Shown here: positions 1 through 6,500 of the stretch, one piece after another
Numbering within the stretch: the first letter of the stretch is position 1
Layout of the letters: every line of letters begins with the position of its first letter
NCBI GenBank assembly: GCA_017397605.1
Contig: JAFQII010000246.1
Location: 1 to 7,187 of the forward strand
Reading direction: 5' to 3'
Length of the DNA: 7,187 nucleotides
Origin: Clostridia bacterium
GTDB lineage: Bacteria > Bacillota > Clostridia > Oscillospirales > CAG-382
Position numbers and translations under genes: made by a program
The notes under the pieces: generated by a model
What the model was told of the DNA's origin: nothing
The model's database searches: none
Seen by the model: the letters and a program-made list of their open reading frames with translations, nothing else

Positions 1-2477
1 CCGGCACCGAGAATGCCGAGCAGAATGTACAGCACCATGCCGCCGACGGGGTTCTTGCCCGTGCCGGTCGGCTCGGAAGCGTCCTCGCTTACGGCTGCGC
101 TTTCCGTCTTGCTTTCTTCGCCGGAAATCTCGTCCTCGGACGTTTCGGGCGGGAAGACACGGTCGCCCTCGGGCATTGAAATGTCTCCGACCAGCTCGTC
201 ACGGCTTACTTGGTAAGTCGTGATGATGATGCGTTCCGCACGCAGCAGGTCGGCGTTAAGCGCTTTACGTGCCTTGGTGTTTGCGACCGCGTCGATCGCG
301 TCGCGCAGAGCGGAAAGCTGTGCGGAAGCGATACGGCTGTCTGCGGTGTTTGCGACCGCGTCATCGATTGCCGCTTTCAAGACCGTTGCTTCGTCCTCGG
401 AAACGCCGTCAAATGGGAGCAAAACGTCGTCGATGTGTCCCTTGAGATAGTTCAGGCACGCCTTGATCGATGCGTCTCTGTCCAAAAACGGAGCCAATGC
501 GTCGTTGCGGTAAACGGACTGCAAAAGCGCCTCGCCTGCCTTGTCCTTGAGGTAAGCGCTTGCTTCAAAGTAGCAGTCGCCGTACGCGCCGTATTCGTTA
601 TCCTCTGCCGCCTGGCGTACCATTTCGGTCGCGCCCAACGAGGGCATAAAGACACCCAAGCCTGTGACGATCATACAGCGGTCGCCGCCGATGGAAACCT
701 GCTGTTTGATGTCATCGCCAAAGCCGTCGCCGTATGCCATCGGGTGCAGAATGTCGATCCAGCCCTCTTCCAGCCACGGCAGGTAGTTCTGGTAGCTGTA
801 GGTCGCACCGCCGTTGGGGGAAGCGACTACGTCTGCGGAAATGAGCACTTCGGGAGCAACGCGCTCGACCATTTCGTGCACAGCCTTGACCATTTCGGTC
901 ACGCAGTCCTGACGGTACTTGACCCAGTCGTTCCAGTAGGATGCATTCGTATCAAACGTCGGCGTCACGCCGTGGCCGTACGCTTCTTCAAAGCCGTCAA
1001 ACGCCGTCTGCGTGTAACCGAAGTCCAACGTACCGTTTTGCGTGTAATAACGGATGTAGTCCAGCTCAAAGCAGTCGATGTCGTAGTTGCGGATGATCCA
1101 CTCGTAGAAACTGACGAGATACTCGCGCGCTTCTTCGTTGGCGGGGTCGATCATCATAAAATCGTCGGGGTTGTCGGGCGTGCCGTTTTGATTGAGACAC
1201 AGCCATTCGGGCTTTTTGTATGCGATGCAATCTCTGTAGTAACTTCCCTTGCTGTGACCGACCTCCATAATCGCCATCCACAAATGGCACTCCATGCCGT
1301 ACTTGTGGCATGCGTCGATGTACGCCTGCAAAACGTCATAACGGAACGTCTTGATACGCTGGAACAGGCAGTCCTCGGGCGTGTTCATAATCACACCGTT
1401 GTTGAAGTTGCCCTCGACACAAACGGTGTTGATGCCCGCATCGTGGAGCTGCTTGACGTATGCATCGACCTCGGATGCGTTGCTCTGCGAGGGACGCACC
1501 CATACGGCACGGTACTGTACGGTGTAGCTTTCGGAAATACTCGCGTTGATCACAGCGATCTGATCCTTGATCGCATCGCAAGCCGCGGCAAACTCCGCGT
1601 CACTGCCGCCTGCCTTGTGAGCCGCAACCGCGTCTGTCAATGCTTTCGACGCCTTGTCATGCTCGCTGTACAGCACGTCGTACTGAATGTACATAAAGTT
1701 GTTTTTTGCTTTTTCGATCGCGGTGGGGATAGTGTCCAGTACCGCGGAAATACCTTTTTCGAGACCTTCGGCGTCGTAAATAAACTTGATCGTCTTGGTG
1801 TCGCGGTTGTATTCCGCGCGCATACCGATCATAACGTTATCCTGCAGCCAGTCCAGCGAGGTGCCGTGACCGGAAACGACAAAACCGTCGGACGGAATGT
1901 TGGAGTTGTTTCCGCCCAGCTTGGTGACCAGACCGTTTCTCACGATGACCTCGTAGCCGTACTCGTTGGTACCCGTGGTCGCGCCTTTGGACGGGTTGAA
2001 CACGATCATCGCGTTTTCGCCGCGTGTGGCGTTGACGCCGTTGACAGCATGGGTGATCTCAAAAAAGACCTCTTTGTCCAAGTCCAGCGGCTCGGCAGAA
2101 ACCGTTAGCATCATCGTGATGTCGTTGTAGTACACGTAGTCGCCGACGTGGATGTTGTTTTTGACCCATGTTTTGTTTTTGCCCTCGGCGACGTCGGAGT
2201 CATGGCCCGAAACGACAAAGCCGCCCTTGGGGATCTCGGAGTTGTTGCCGCCGACGGAAATGACCTTGTTGTCCGCGCCGACAACGGCTTCGACGCCCCA
2301 CTCATTGGTCGCGGTGGTTGCGCCGTAGCCGGGGGTGTAGACGATCAAAGAACCTTCGCCGCGCGAGGTGTCAATGCCCGAGATCTTGGCAGTCGCGGTC
2401 TCTGCCGATGCCGCAAACGGAACTGCGCCCAGCAAAAACAAAACTGCCAGCAAAAGGGGAAGAATGCGCTTTTTCAT
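1..2477 (-). CDS. Secreted, membrane-anchored family-10-like glycosyl hydrolase (GHL10/DUF187 type), C-terminus cut by window edge
   Basis: The frame is open from ATG 2477 to the left edge (825 codons visible). The start is fixed by AGGAG at 2486-2490, 8 nt upstream, and by the signal peptide that follows (residues 1-25, MKKRILPLLLAVLFLLGAV, ending in AASA). Order of parts: two copies of a beta-type domain (about 34-117 and 147-223) sharing TNExG and IPxxGFVVSGH; a helical segment (about 225-318); the catalytic barrel (about 320-665); a helical region (666-765); a Ser/Glu/Asp-rich linker (766-810); and a hydrophobic anchor starting near 811. Family hallmarks are RAVWVRPS at the barrel start (W326), the strand CFELDYIRYY (E471, D473), SADVV (D549) and ILHPMAYGDG. 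Known members of this family are extracellular glycosidases, often poorly characterised. The substrate cannot be read from sequence, and I do not assign the catalytic acids individually. No clear promoter lies in the structured gap upstream, so readthrough from ychF is possible. Family call is firm, activity inferred. Confidence 0.88.
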   Translation of the reverse strand, partial: MKKRILPLLLAVLFLLGAVPFAASAETATAKISGIDTSRGEGSLIVYTPGYGATTATNEWGVEAVVGADNKVISVGGNNSEIPKGGFVVSGHDSDVAEGKNKTWVKNNIHVGDYVYYNDITMMLTVSAEPLDLDKEVFFEITHAVNGVNATRGENAMIVFNPSKGATTGTNEYGYEVIVRNGLVTKLGGNNSNIPSDGFVVSGHGTSLDWLQDNVMIGMRAEYNRDTKTIKFIYDAEGLEKGISAVLDTIPTAIEKAKNNFMYIQYDVLYSEHDKASKALTDAVAAHKAGGSDAEFAAACDAIKDQIAVINASISESYTVQYRAVWVRPSQSNASEVDAYVKQLHDAGINTVCVEGNFNNGVIMNTPEDCLFQRIKTFRYDVLQAYIDACHKYGMECHLWMAIMEVGHSKGSYYRDCIAYKKPEWLCLNQNGTPDNPDDFMMIDPANEEAREYLVSFYEWIIRNYDIDCFELDYIRYYTQNGTLDFGYTQTAFDGFEEAYGHGVTPTFDTNASYWNDWVKYRQDCVTEMVKAVHEMVERVAPEVLISADVVASPNGGATYSYQNYLPWLEEGWIDILHPMAYGDGFGDDIKQQVSIGGDRCMIVTGLGVFMPSLGATEMVRQAAEDNEYGAYGDCYFEASAYLKDKAGEALLQSVYRNDALAPFLDRDASIKACLNYLKGHIDDVLLPFDGVSEDEATVLKAAIDDAVANTADSRIASAQLSALRDAIDAVANTKARKALNADLLRAERIIITTYQVSRDELVGDISMPEGDRVFPPETSEDEISGEESKTESAAVSEDASEPTGTGKNPVGGMVLYILLGILGA
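1809..2378 (-). repeat. Internal duplication encoding two related N-terminal domains of the glycosyl hydrolase
   Basis: Residues 34-117 (2127-2378) and 147-223 (1809-2039) align along their whole length. Shared positions include a TSRGE/ATRGE opening, an LIVYTP/MIVFNP strand, ATTATNEWG/ATTGTNEYG, GGNNSxIP, GFVVSGH, a Trp followed by a short loop, and an aliphatic-Gly turn before the last strand. The copies are diverged at DNA level, so the duplication is old. The fold is inferred to be beta-rich; a carbohydrate-binding or wall-binding role is plausible but not shown. Confidence 0.85.
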
Positions 2478-2510
2478 GTGATTTTCTCCTTTGGTGTCTT
2501 GGGAAAACGC

Positions 2511-2544
2511 TTAAGAACCTTTCTTTAAAAAGAAAGGTTCTTAA
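2511..2544. repeat. Perfect palindrome, two 16-bp arms with a 2-bp centre
   Basis: TTAAGAACCTTTCTTT (2511-2526) is followed by AA and then its exact reverse complement (2529-2544). It lies 34 bp upstream of the glycosyl hydrolase start, inside its probable leader. As RNA on the minus strand it would form a strong hairpin with a short loop. It is not followed by a clean U-run on either strand (minus-strand continuation GCGTTTTCCC), so it does not look like a textbook terminator. It could be a dispersed intergenic repeat, an attenuator, or an mRNA-stability or processing element. Confidence 0.9.
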
Positions 2545-2563
2545 GAATCTCCAAAGAAATTCA

Positions 2564-2633
2564 ATGCCGAAAACTGGCGTTTTCGGAAACTTATCTTAAT
2601 AAACCTTTTCCCGAAAACGATAGTTTTCGGCAT
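2564..2633. repeat. 70-bp nested inverted repeat built from four alternating CCGAAAAC cores
   Basis: The outer arms ATGCCGAAAACT (2564-2575) and AGTTTTCGGCAT (2622-2633) are exact reverse complements. Two bases inside them, CGTTTTCGG (2578-2586) and CCGAAAACG (2611-2619) are again exact complements, around a 24-bp AT-rich centre. The 8-mer CCGAAAAC therefore occurs at 2567(+), 2579(-), 2611(+) and 2623(-). The element can fold as one long hairpin or as two neighbouring 8-bp hairpins with 4-nt loops (TGGC and GATA). It contains no open frame and no recognisable insertion sequence. A REP-like or dispersed intergenic repeat is the likeliest class. Confidence 0.85.
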
Positions 2634-2665
2634 GAGAAATATTGTGGAAGATCAGAATGGGGTAA

Positions 2666-2678
2666 GGGGCAAAGCCCC
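2666..2678. repeat. Short GGGGC-AAA-GCCCC hairpin just after ychF
   Basis: A perfect 5-bp GC stem with a 3-nt loop begins 10 nt past the ychF stop. In the ychF transcript the strand reads GGGGC-TTT-GCCCC and continues TTACCCCATT, with no U-tract. It may be a weak terminator, a pause site or a 3'-end stabiliser, or the edge of the structured intergenic repeat region to its left. A classic intrinsic terminator is not supported. Confidence 0.5.
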
Positions 2679-2687
2679 ATGCAAGCT

Positions 2688-3782
2688 TTATACGTTAAAT
2701 CTGAACAGTACGATATCGCCGTCCTGCATGACGCACTCCGTGCCCTCGGAACGGACAAGGCCTGCTTCCTTGCAGGCGACGTAAGAGCCTTTTTCCATCA
2801 GCGCATCGTACGAGACGACCTCTGCGCGGATAAAGCCGCGCTCAAAGTCGGAGTGGATCTTACCTGCCGCCTGGGGCGCTTTGGTGCCTTTGACGATCGT
2901 CCAAGCGCGCACCTCGGGCTCGCCTGCGGTGAGGTAGCTGATATAGCCGAGCAGGTGATAGGAAGCGCGGATCAGCTTGGAAAGTCCCGCTTCGGTCACG
3001 CCGAGGTCTTCCAGAAATGCCTGCTGCTCCTCTTCGTCCAGCTCGGCAAGCTCGGACTCGATGCCTGCGCAGACCGTGATGATCTCCGCATGCTCACCTT
3101 CGACTGCTTTGCAAAGCGAAACGTAGTAGGGGTTCTCCTCGGGAGCCTTGGGAAGGTCTGCCTCGGAGACGTTCGCGCAGTAAATGACGGGCTTCCAAGA
3201 CAACAGCGGGAGGTCAAAAAGCTGTTCCTTTTCTTCGCCGGTCAGCTCGACGGAACGCGCGGGCTTGCCATTGGAAAGCGCTTCGCCGATGCGCTCCAGC
3301 GCAGGGAGAATCGCCAGCGCGGCTTTGTCGCCCTTGCCTGCCTTTTTGACGCGGTCGATGCGGCGCTCCAACAGCTCCATGTCGGAGAGAATGAGCTCGG
3401 TGTTGATGATGTCCACGTCGCGCGCAGGATCCACGCTGTCCTCGACGTGAATGATGTCACTGCCGCCAAAGCAACGTACAACGTGCACGATCGCGTCAAC
3501 CTCGCGGATGTGCGAGAGGAATTTGTTGCCCAAGCCCTCGCCCTGCGACGCGCCCTTGACAAGACCTGCAATGTCCACAAATTCGATGACGGCGGGCGTC
3601 ACCTTTTTGGGGTTGTACATTTCTGCGAGCTTGTCCAGACGCTCGTCGGGAACGGTGACCACGCCCACGTTGGGGTCGATGGTGCAAAACGGATAGTTGG
3701 CGCTTTCTGCGCCTGCCTTTGTGAGTGCGTTAAACAATGTGCTCTTTCCCACGTTGGGAAGTCCCACGATACCGAGTTTCAT
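2688..3782 (-). CDS. ychF: Ribosome-binding ATPase YchF (Obg-family)
   Basis: This 364-residue protein matches the family's usual length of about 363 and is complete. Motifs: Walker [10 protein letters not shown] at residues 7-15; the switch/G3 segment [20 protein letters not shown] (D70, G73); and NVSE at 204-207 in place of the NKxD guanine-specificity motif, which is the known signature of ATP rather than GTP preference in YchF. A helical insertion lies at about 120-195, and the C-terminal TGS domain (from about 280, ending [10 protein letters not shown]) closes the protein. YchF is a cytosolic, near-universal ATPase that binds ribosomes and has been linked to stress and redox responses. 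ATG 3782 is supported by AGGAG 9 nt upstream (3792-3796) and by the family N-terminus [14 protein letters not shown]. It has its own promoter in the 80-bp gap behind the phosphoesterase. No key residue is missing. Confidence 0.98.
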   Translation of the reverse strand: MKLGIVGLPNVGKSTLFNALTKAGAESANYPFCTIDPNVGVVTVPDERLDKLAEMYNPKKVTPAVIEFVDIAGLVKGASQGEGLGNKFLSHIREVDAIVHVVRCFGGSDIIHVEDSVDPARDVDIINTELILSDMELLERRIDRVKKAGKGDKAALAILPALERIGEALSNGKPARSVELTGEEKEQLFDLPLLSWKPVIYCANVSEADLPKAPEENPYYVSLCKAVEGEHAEIITVCAGIESELAELDEEEQQAFLEDLGVTEAGLSKLIRASYHLLGYISYLTAGEPEVRAWTIVKGTKAPQAAGKIHSDFERGFIRAEVVSYDALMEKGSYVACKEAGLVRSEGTECVMQDGDIVLFRFNV

Positions 3783-3829
3783 CTATAATTTCTCCTTTTT
3801 GGGTAATGATACGTATTCGTATTCATATT

Positions 3830-3858
3830 ATTATATCATATCCCAAACCGTTTTGCAA
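3830..3858 (-). promoter_or_regulatory. Sigma-A-type promoter of ychF
   Basis: On the minus strand TTGCAA (3853-3858) is followed by a 17-bp spacer and a perfect TATAAT (3830-3835). Transcription should start near 3823, giving a leader of about 40 nt. The -35 box begins only 4 nt after the phosphoesterase stop codon, and no terminator separates the two, so readthrough from the upstream gene is also possible. Confidence 0.85.
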
Positions 3859-3862
3859 GAGA

Positions 3863-6277
3863 TTATCTGCTTTTTCTTGCCTTTGCAAAGACACAAACAC
3901 CGATAACCGAGCACAGGGCGACTGCCGCCACGATCCATACCCAAACGGGGATGCCTTTCGGCTCTTCCGCAGGCGCGATTGCCGGAACGTTCGGCTTTTC
4001 AAAATAGACCGCCGCTTCAACGGTATTCAGCGTCACGTTGCCCGTCTGTACCTGCAAGGTGACATCAAAGGTGTCGTAGTCGTCCGCAAAGAAGTTGTAG
4101 TCGTCGTGCAAGGGGGAATAGGTTGTCTGATGCATCGCACCGTTTTCGCCGAAGGTGATCAATCGGATGTAGCCCTCTCCGTCCAGTGTTTCGCCGTTTT
4201 CCTTGTGCTGAGGGTCGATGCCCAGCTCGGCGTACTGGTAGTCCGATAAGATTTCCCAGACATATCTGTCCTCGCCGAACTCACGTTGTACACGCTTGGT
4301 ACCGTGCTCGTGTCCGCAAAGCACCGCGGCAATGTTGGGATTGGGTGCGATGATCAGATCGGCGATCTCTTGTGCACGGGAGTGGTTGTATGCGTTGGGA
4401 TTTGCCGGGTTGGCGAGATACAAGCCGTGCGTGCCCAGATACGCATGCGTCAGCAGAATCACCGTGCGGTCGGGGTATGCCTTGCAGACCGCATTTGCCC
4501 ATGCGACCGTCTGCGCGTCCGCTTCGATGCCGTTGCTGAGGTACATAAACAGATAGTCCGTCCCTGCAATGGTCACGAGATCATAATGGCAGGCATTGTT
4601 GCCCAATTGACCGCCGTACCAAACGTTGCCCGCATAGCGTCTTTTGCCAAAATATTTTTTGTAGTTGGTCAAGTCGGGAGGCGTGTTGCCCGTGTCATGG
4701 TTGCCTGCCAACACGCCGTTGGGCATGCCCGCGTCTTCCAGAATGTCGTGCGTGTTGCTCGCAAACAGCCATTCCTCAGCGGCTTTTTCGGCATCGTAAT
4801 GCGTGTCGACGATGTCGCCTGTGTGTATCAGATAGCCTGCCTTGCCGTTTTTGTACAGATCGACGCTGTAGTTTAAAATCAGCTCGTAAACGTGATTGAG
4901 GTCCTCAAAGTTGGAGTAGTACTGCGTGTCCGTCACCCAAACGACCGTATCGGACGCGGAGCGGTAGAGATGGGGAGAAACGCGCACTTTGACCTCGCCG
5001 TTTTCGATGTAACGCGTGTCGTCGACCTCAAAAACGGTGTTGACGCCGCTTTCGGCATAGCCGTAGGAGACATAAGCTTCTTCGACACAGTCGTACAGCT
5101 CGACGAGAATCAGACCGTTTTCGTTGGTTGCACCGTGGTAAGAGAACATAAAATGCTCCGCCTTGCCGATTTGGTATACGAATTCCGAAACATCGCCCGT
5201 GACAGTCGGGGAGACTGTCTGCTTTTCCAAAGCACTGTCGATAGGCTCGCTTTTTTCGCACAGACGGAATTCCGCGCAGGTCACGGCGACGTTGCCCAAG
5301 GGGTCGGTCGCGGTCACTGTCAGCAAATGCTTGCCGACGGGCAGATAGCGCAGATCTCTGCCGGGGAAATAGCGCTCGCCGTCGATGTCGCCGTAGAGCT
5401 TGCATTCGCCTGCGGGATCGGTTGCGGAAAACTCGATCGTGCTGTCCGCGTAGAGCACCGTGCCAAACGCAAGATCAAGTGTGATTTCGGGCGCTGTGTT
5501 ATCGGTAAAGAAGGAAACCGTTCCGACGGTATTGCCGTCCGACAGTACCTCCAGCGTATGCGCGCCGTCCTCCAGCGCGGCGGTGTTGTAATCTGCAACA
5601 TAACCGACAGAAGACTCCAGCAACGAACCTAATCCGGAGAACACAAACGAAATATAGATCGGAACCTCGGGTGTGCTGCCGCCGAGATTCGTTTCGGCAA
5701 ACCAGCCGTCGCCGATGGAATACGTTTCCGATACGGAATATGCTTCTGTCGAATCCGTCACCTCGCCCGAGTCGATCACGGGGTGGTGAAAAACGACGGA
5801 GTCGGGCAGGATCTTTTCGCCGTTTGGCAGCGTCAATGTAATTTTGCTGACGATCTGGTCGTCCAGATTGTACGTGCCGTAGACGGAATTTTTGCCGTAC
5901 TTGAATTCCGCCGAAGCGGGAACATACGTAATTGCAATGCTCTCGCCGCTCAGGACACTTTGGTCAAATTCCAATTCATGCGAGCCCGAGGAGCTCGGCA
6001 GGTCGGCGAGCTTTTTGCTCTCAAAATAGATCGCACCGCCGCCCGACTCCAGACCGTTGACGTGAAAGCCGAAACGCGCCTTGCCGAGCTGTGTTTTGAC
6101 CGCCTTGCCGTCGACGGCAAACGAAAGCGCACCGCCGCCCGACGCCGCAAAACGAAACACGCCCGCGACCGTCTCGCCGTCCGAAATGTTGATGTCGACG
6201 CCTTCCGCTGCCCACACGGGAGCGTACACGGCATGAGAGAGTGCAAAAATCAATAGGAACAATAAGATTCGTTTCAT
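3863..6277 (-). CDS. Secreted, membrane-anchored calcineurin-like metallophosphoesterase with N-terminal Ig-like modules
   Basis: 804 residues from ATG 6277. A longer in-frame ATG at 6319 is rejected because it lies inside the promoter spacer. GGAGG (6286-6290) sits 8 nt before 6277, and a signal peptide follows at once (MKRILLFLLIFALS, cleavage near residues 23-24, VWAA). Residues 25-258 are beta-rich and not recognised in detail. Residues 259-341 look like a bacterial Ig-like module (TAPEITL ... GKHLLTVTATDPLGN). The phosphoesterase domain spans about 440-700 with the full dinuclear-metal set: DTQ (D450, Q452), GDIVD (D488), GNHD (525-528), TH (H611) and GHEH (655-658). After a short Pro/Glu linker come a membrane helix (about 778-797) and the basic tail KARKSR. 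There is no LPxTG motif, so it is a membrane-anchored ectoenzyme. The family hydrolyses phosphomono- or diesters; the substrate is unknown. Divergent from the response regulator. Confidence 0.93.
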   Translation of the reverse strand: MKRILLFLLIFALSHAVYAPVWAAEGVDINISDGETVAGVFRFAASGGGALSFAVDGKAVKTQLGKARFGFHVNGLESGGGAIYFESKKLADLPSSSGSHELEFDQSVLSGESIAITYVPASAEFKYGKNSVYGTYNLDDQIVSKITLTLPNGEKILPDSVVFHHPVIDSGEVTDSTEAYSVSETYSIGDGWFAETNLGGSTPEVPIYISFVFSGLGSLLESSVGYVADYNTAALEDGAHTLEVLSDGNTVGTVSFFTDNTAPEITLDLAFGTVLYADSTIEFSATDPAGECKLYGDIDGERYFPGRDLRYLPVGKHLLTVTATDPLGNVAVTCAEFRLCEKSEPIDSALEKQTVSPTVTGDVSEFVYQIGKAEHFMFSYHGATNENGLILVELYDCVEEAYVSYGYAESGVNTVFEVDDTRYIENGEVKVRVSPHLYRSASDTVVWVTDTQYYSNFEDLNHVYELILNYSVDLYKNGKAGYLIHTGDIVDTHYDAEKAAEEWLFASNTHDILEDAGMPNGVLAGNHDTGNTPPDLTNYKKYFGKRRYAGNVWYGGQLGNNACHYDLVTIAGTDYLFMYLSNGIEADAQTVAWANAVCKAYPDRTVILLTHAYLGTHGLYLANPANPNAYNHSRAQEIADLIIAPNPNIAAVLCGHEHGTKRVQREFGEDRYVWEILSDYQYAELGIDPQHKENGETLDGEGYIRLITFGENGAMHQTTYSPLHDDYNFFADDYDTFDVTLQVQTGNVTLNTVEAAVYFEKPNVPAIAPAEEPKGIPVWVWIVAAVALCSVIGVCVFAKARKSR

Positions 6278-6285
6278 AAAGGAAT

Positions 6286-6290
6286 CCTCC
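6286..6290 (-). promoter_or_regulatory. Ribosome binding site deciding the phosphoesterase start
   Basis: Minus-strand GGAGG, 8 nt before ATG 6277. It lies downstream of the predicted transcription start near 6303, whereas the alternative ATG at 6317-6319 lies upstream of the -10 box and could not be on this transcript. Confidence 0.88.
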
Positions 6291-6300
6291 GGATGCTTGG

Positions 6301-6308
6301 TGTATACA
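6301..6308. promoter_or_regulatory. TGTATACA palindrome over the phosphoesterase transcription start (possible operator)
   Basis: A perfect 8-bp palindrome lies just downstream of the minus-strand -10 box (6310-6315) and covers the predicted start point near 6303. The position suits a repressor site, but an 8-bp AT-rich palindrome can arise by chance. Confidence 0.3.
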
Positions 6309-6309
6309 A

Positions 6310-6338
6310 ATTGTACCATATCCTCCTTAAACTGTCAA
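6310..6338 (-). promoter_or_regulatory. Sigma-A-type promoter of the phosphoesterase gene
   Basis: On the minus strand a perfect TTGACA (6333-6338), a 17-bp spacer and TACAAT (6310-6315, 5 of 6 consensus bases). The predicted start near 6303 gives a leader of about 26 nt that contains the GGAGG site. Confidence 0.9.
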
Positions 6339-6351
6339 CAAAACATCGTTG

Positions 6352-6402
6352 TAAACTTTATTTCAAAAACATTTTTGAATAAAGTTTATCATTTTTGATA
6401 AA
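6352..6402. promoter_or_regulatory. Inverted plus direct repeat between divergent promoters, candidate operator
   Basis: An AT-rich inverted repeat (left arm 6352-6369, right arm 6372-6388, one extra T in the left arm, 2-nt centre) is followed by a second small inverted repeat, TTTATCA/TGATAAA (6385-6391 and 6396-6402). The 9-mer CATTTTTGA occurs at 6370 and 6390, a 20-bp period or about two helical turns, and its core is mirrored in the left arm. The cluster lies between the two outward-facing -35 boxes and ends 6 bp before the right-hand one. Direct repeats on one helix face suit dimers of OmpR-type regulators. Operator function is inferred. Confidence 0.5.
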
Positions 6403-6408
6403 ACCCTA

Positions 6409-6437
6409 TTGACAAGTGAATAAAACTGTGTTATATT
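6409..6437 (+). promoter_or_regulatory. Sigma-A-type promoter of the response regulator gene
   Basis: A perfect TTGACA (6409-6414), a 17-bp spacer and TATATT (6432-6437, 5 of 6 consensus bases). The predicted start near 6444 gives a leader of about 57 nt. The leader contains a weak AT-rich inverted repeat (GAAAA/TTTTC, 6462-6475) of no clear meaning. Confidence 0.88.
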
Positions 6438-6488
6438 GAATACAGAAAAGGAAATAATTGTGAAAACTAATTTTCGGTTTCCAAAAAC

Positions 6489-6493
6489 GGAGG
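6489..6493 (+). promoter_or_regulatory. Ribosome binding site deciding the response regulator start
   Basis: GGAGG lies only 1 nt before an in-frame ATG at 6495 but 7 nt before the next ATG at 6501. The second spacing is the workable one, so translation should begin at 6501 (MATRILCIDDD). Confidence 0.8.
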
Positions 6494-6500
6494 TATGGCT

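Noticed and set aside
210..2108. A 632-residue open frame on the plus strand
   Set aside because: It is antisense to the glycosyl hydrolase, whose frame has a signal peptide, ribosome binding site and family motifs. The translation is low-complexity (Val/Arg/Asp-rich) with no domain, as expected from the GC-rich third positions of the real gene.
2511..2544. Palindrome as an intrinsic terminator
   Set aside because: Neither strand has a U-run directly after the stem, and on the minus strand the site lies 34 bp before a start codon. Kept as a repeat or leader structure.
2501..2678. CRISPR array or insertion-sequence remnant
   Set aside because: The repeats alternate in orientation and lack regular spacers. 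No transposase fragment, target-site duplication or terminal inverted repeat bounding the whole segment could be seen.
2679..3788. A 369-residue plus-strand frame opposite ychF
   Set aside because: It mirrors ychF almost exactly in extent, shows no family motif and has no convincing ribosome binding site. It is a codon-bias shadow.
3808..3829. ATGATACG/CGTATTCAT imperfect inverted repeat after the ychF -10 box
   Set aside because: The arms are short and mismatched in an AT-rich leader, and the gene is housekeeping. Not distinct enough from chance to call an operator.
4892..5632. A 246-residue plus-strand frame within the phosphoesterase
   Set aside because: It is antisense to the Ig-like and catalytic coding region, with no motif or start signal. 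Also a shadow.
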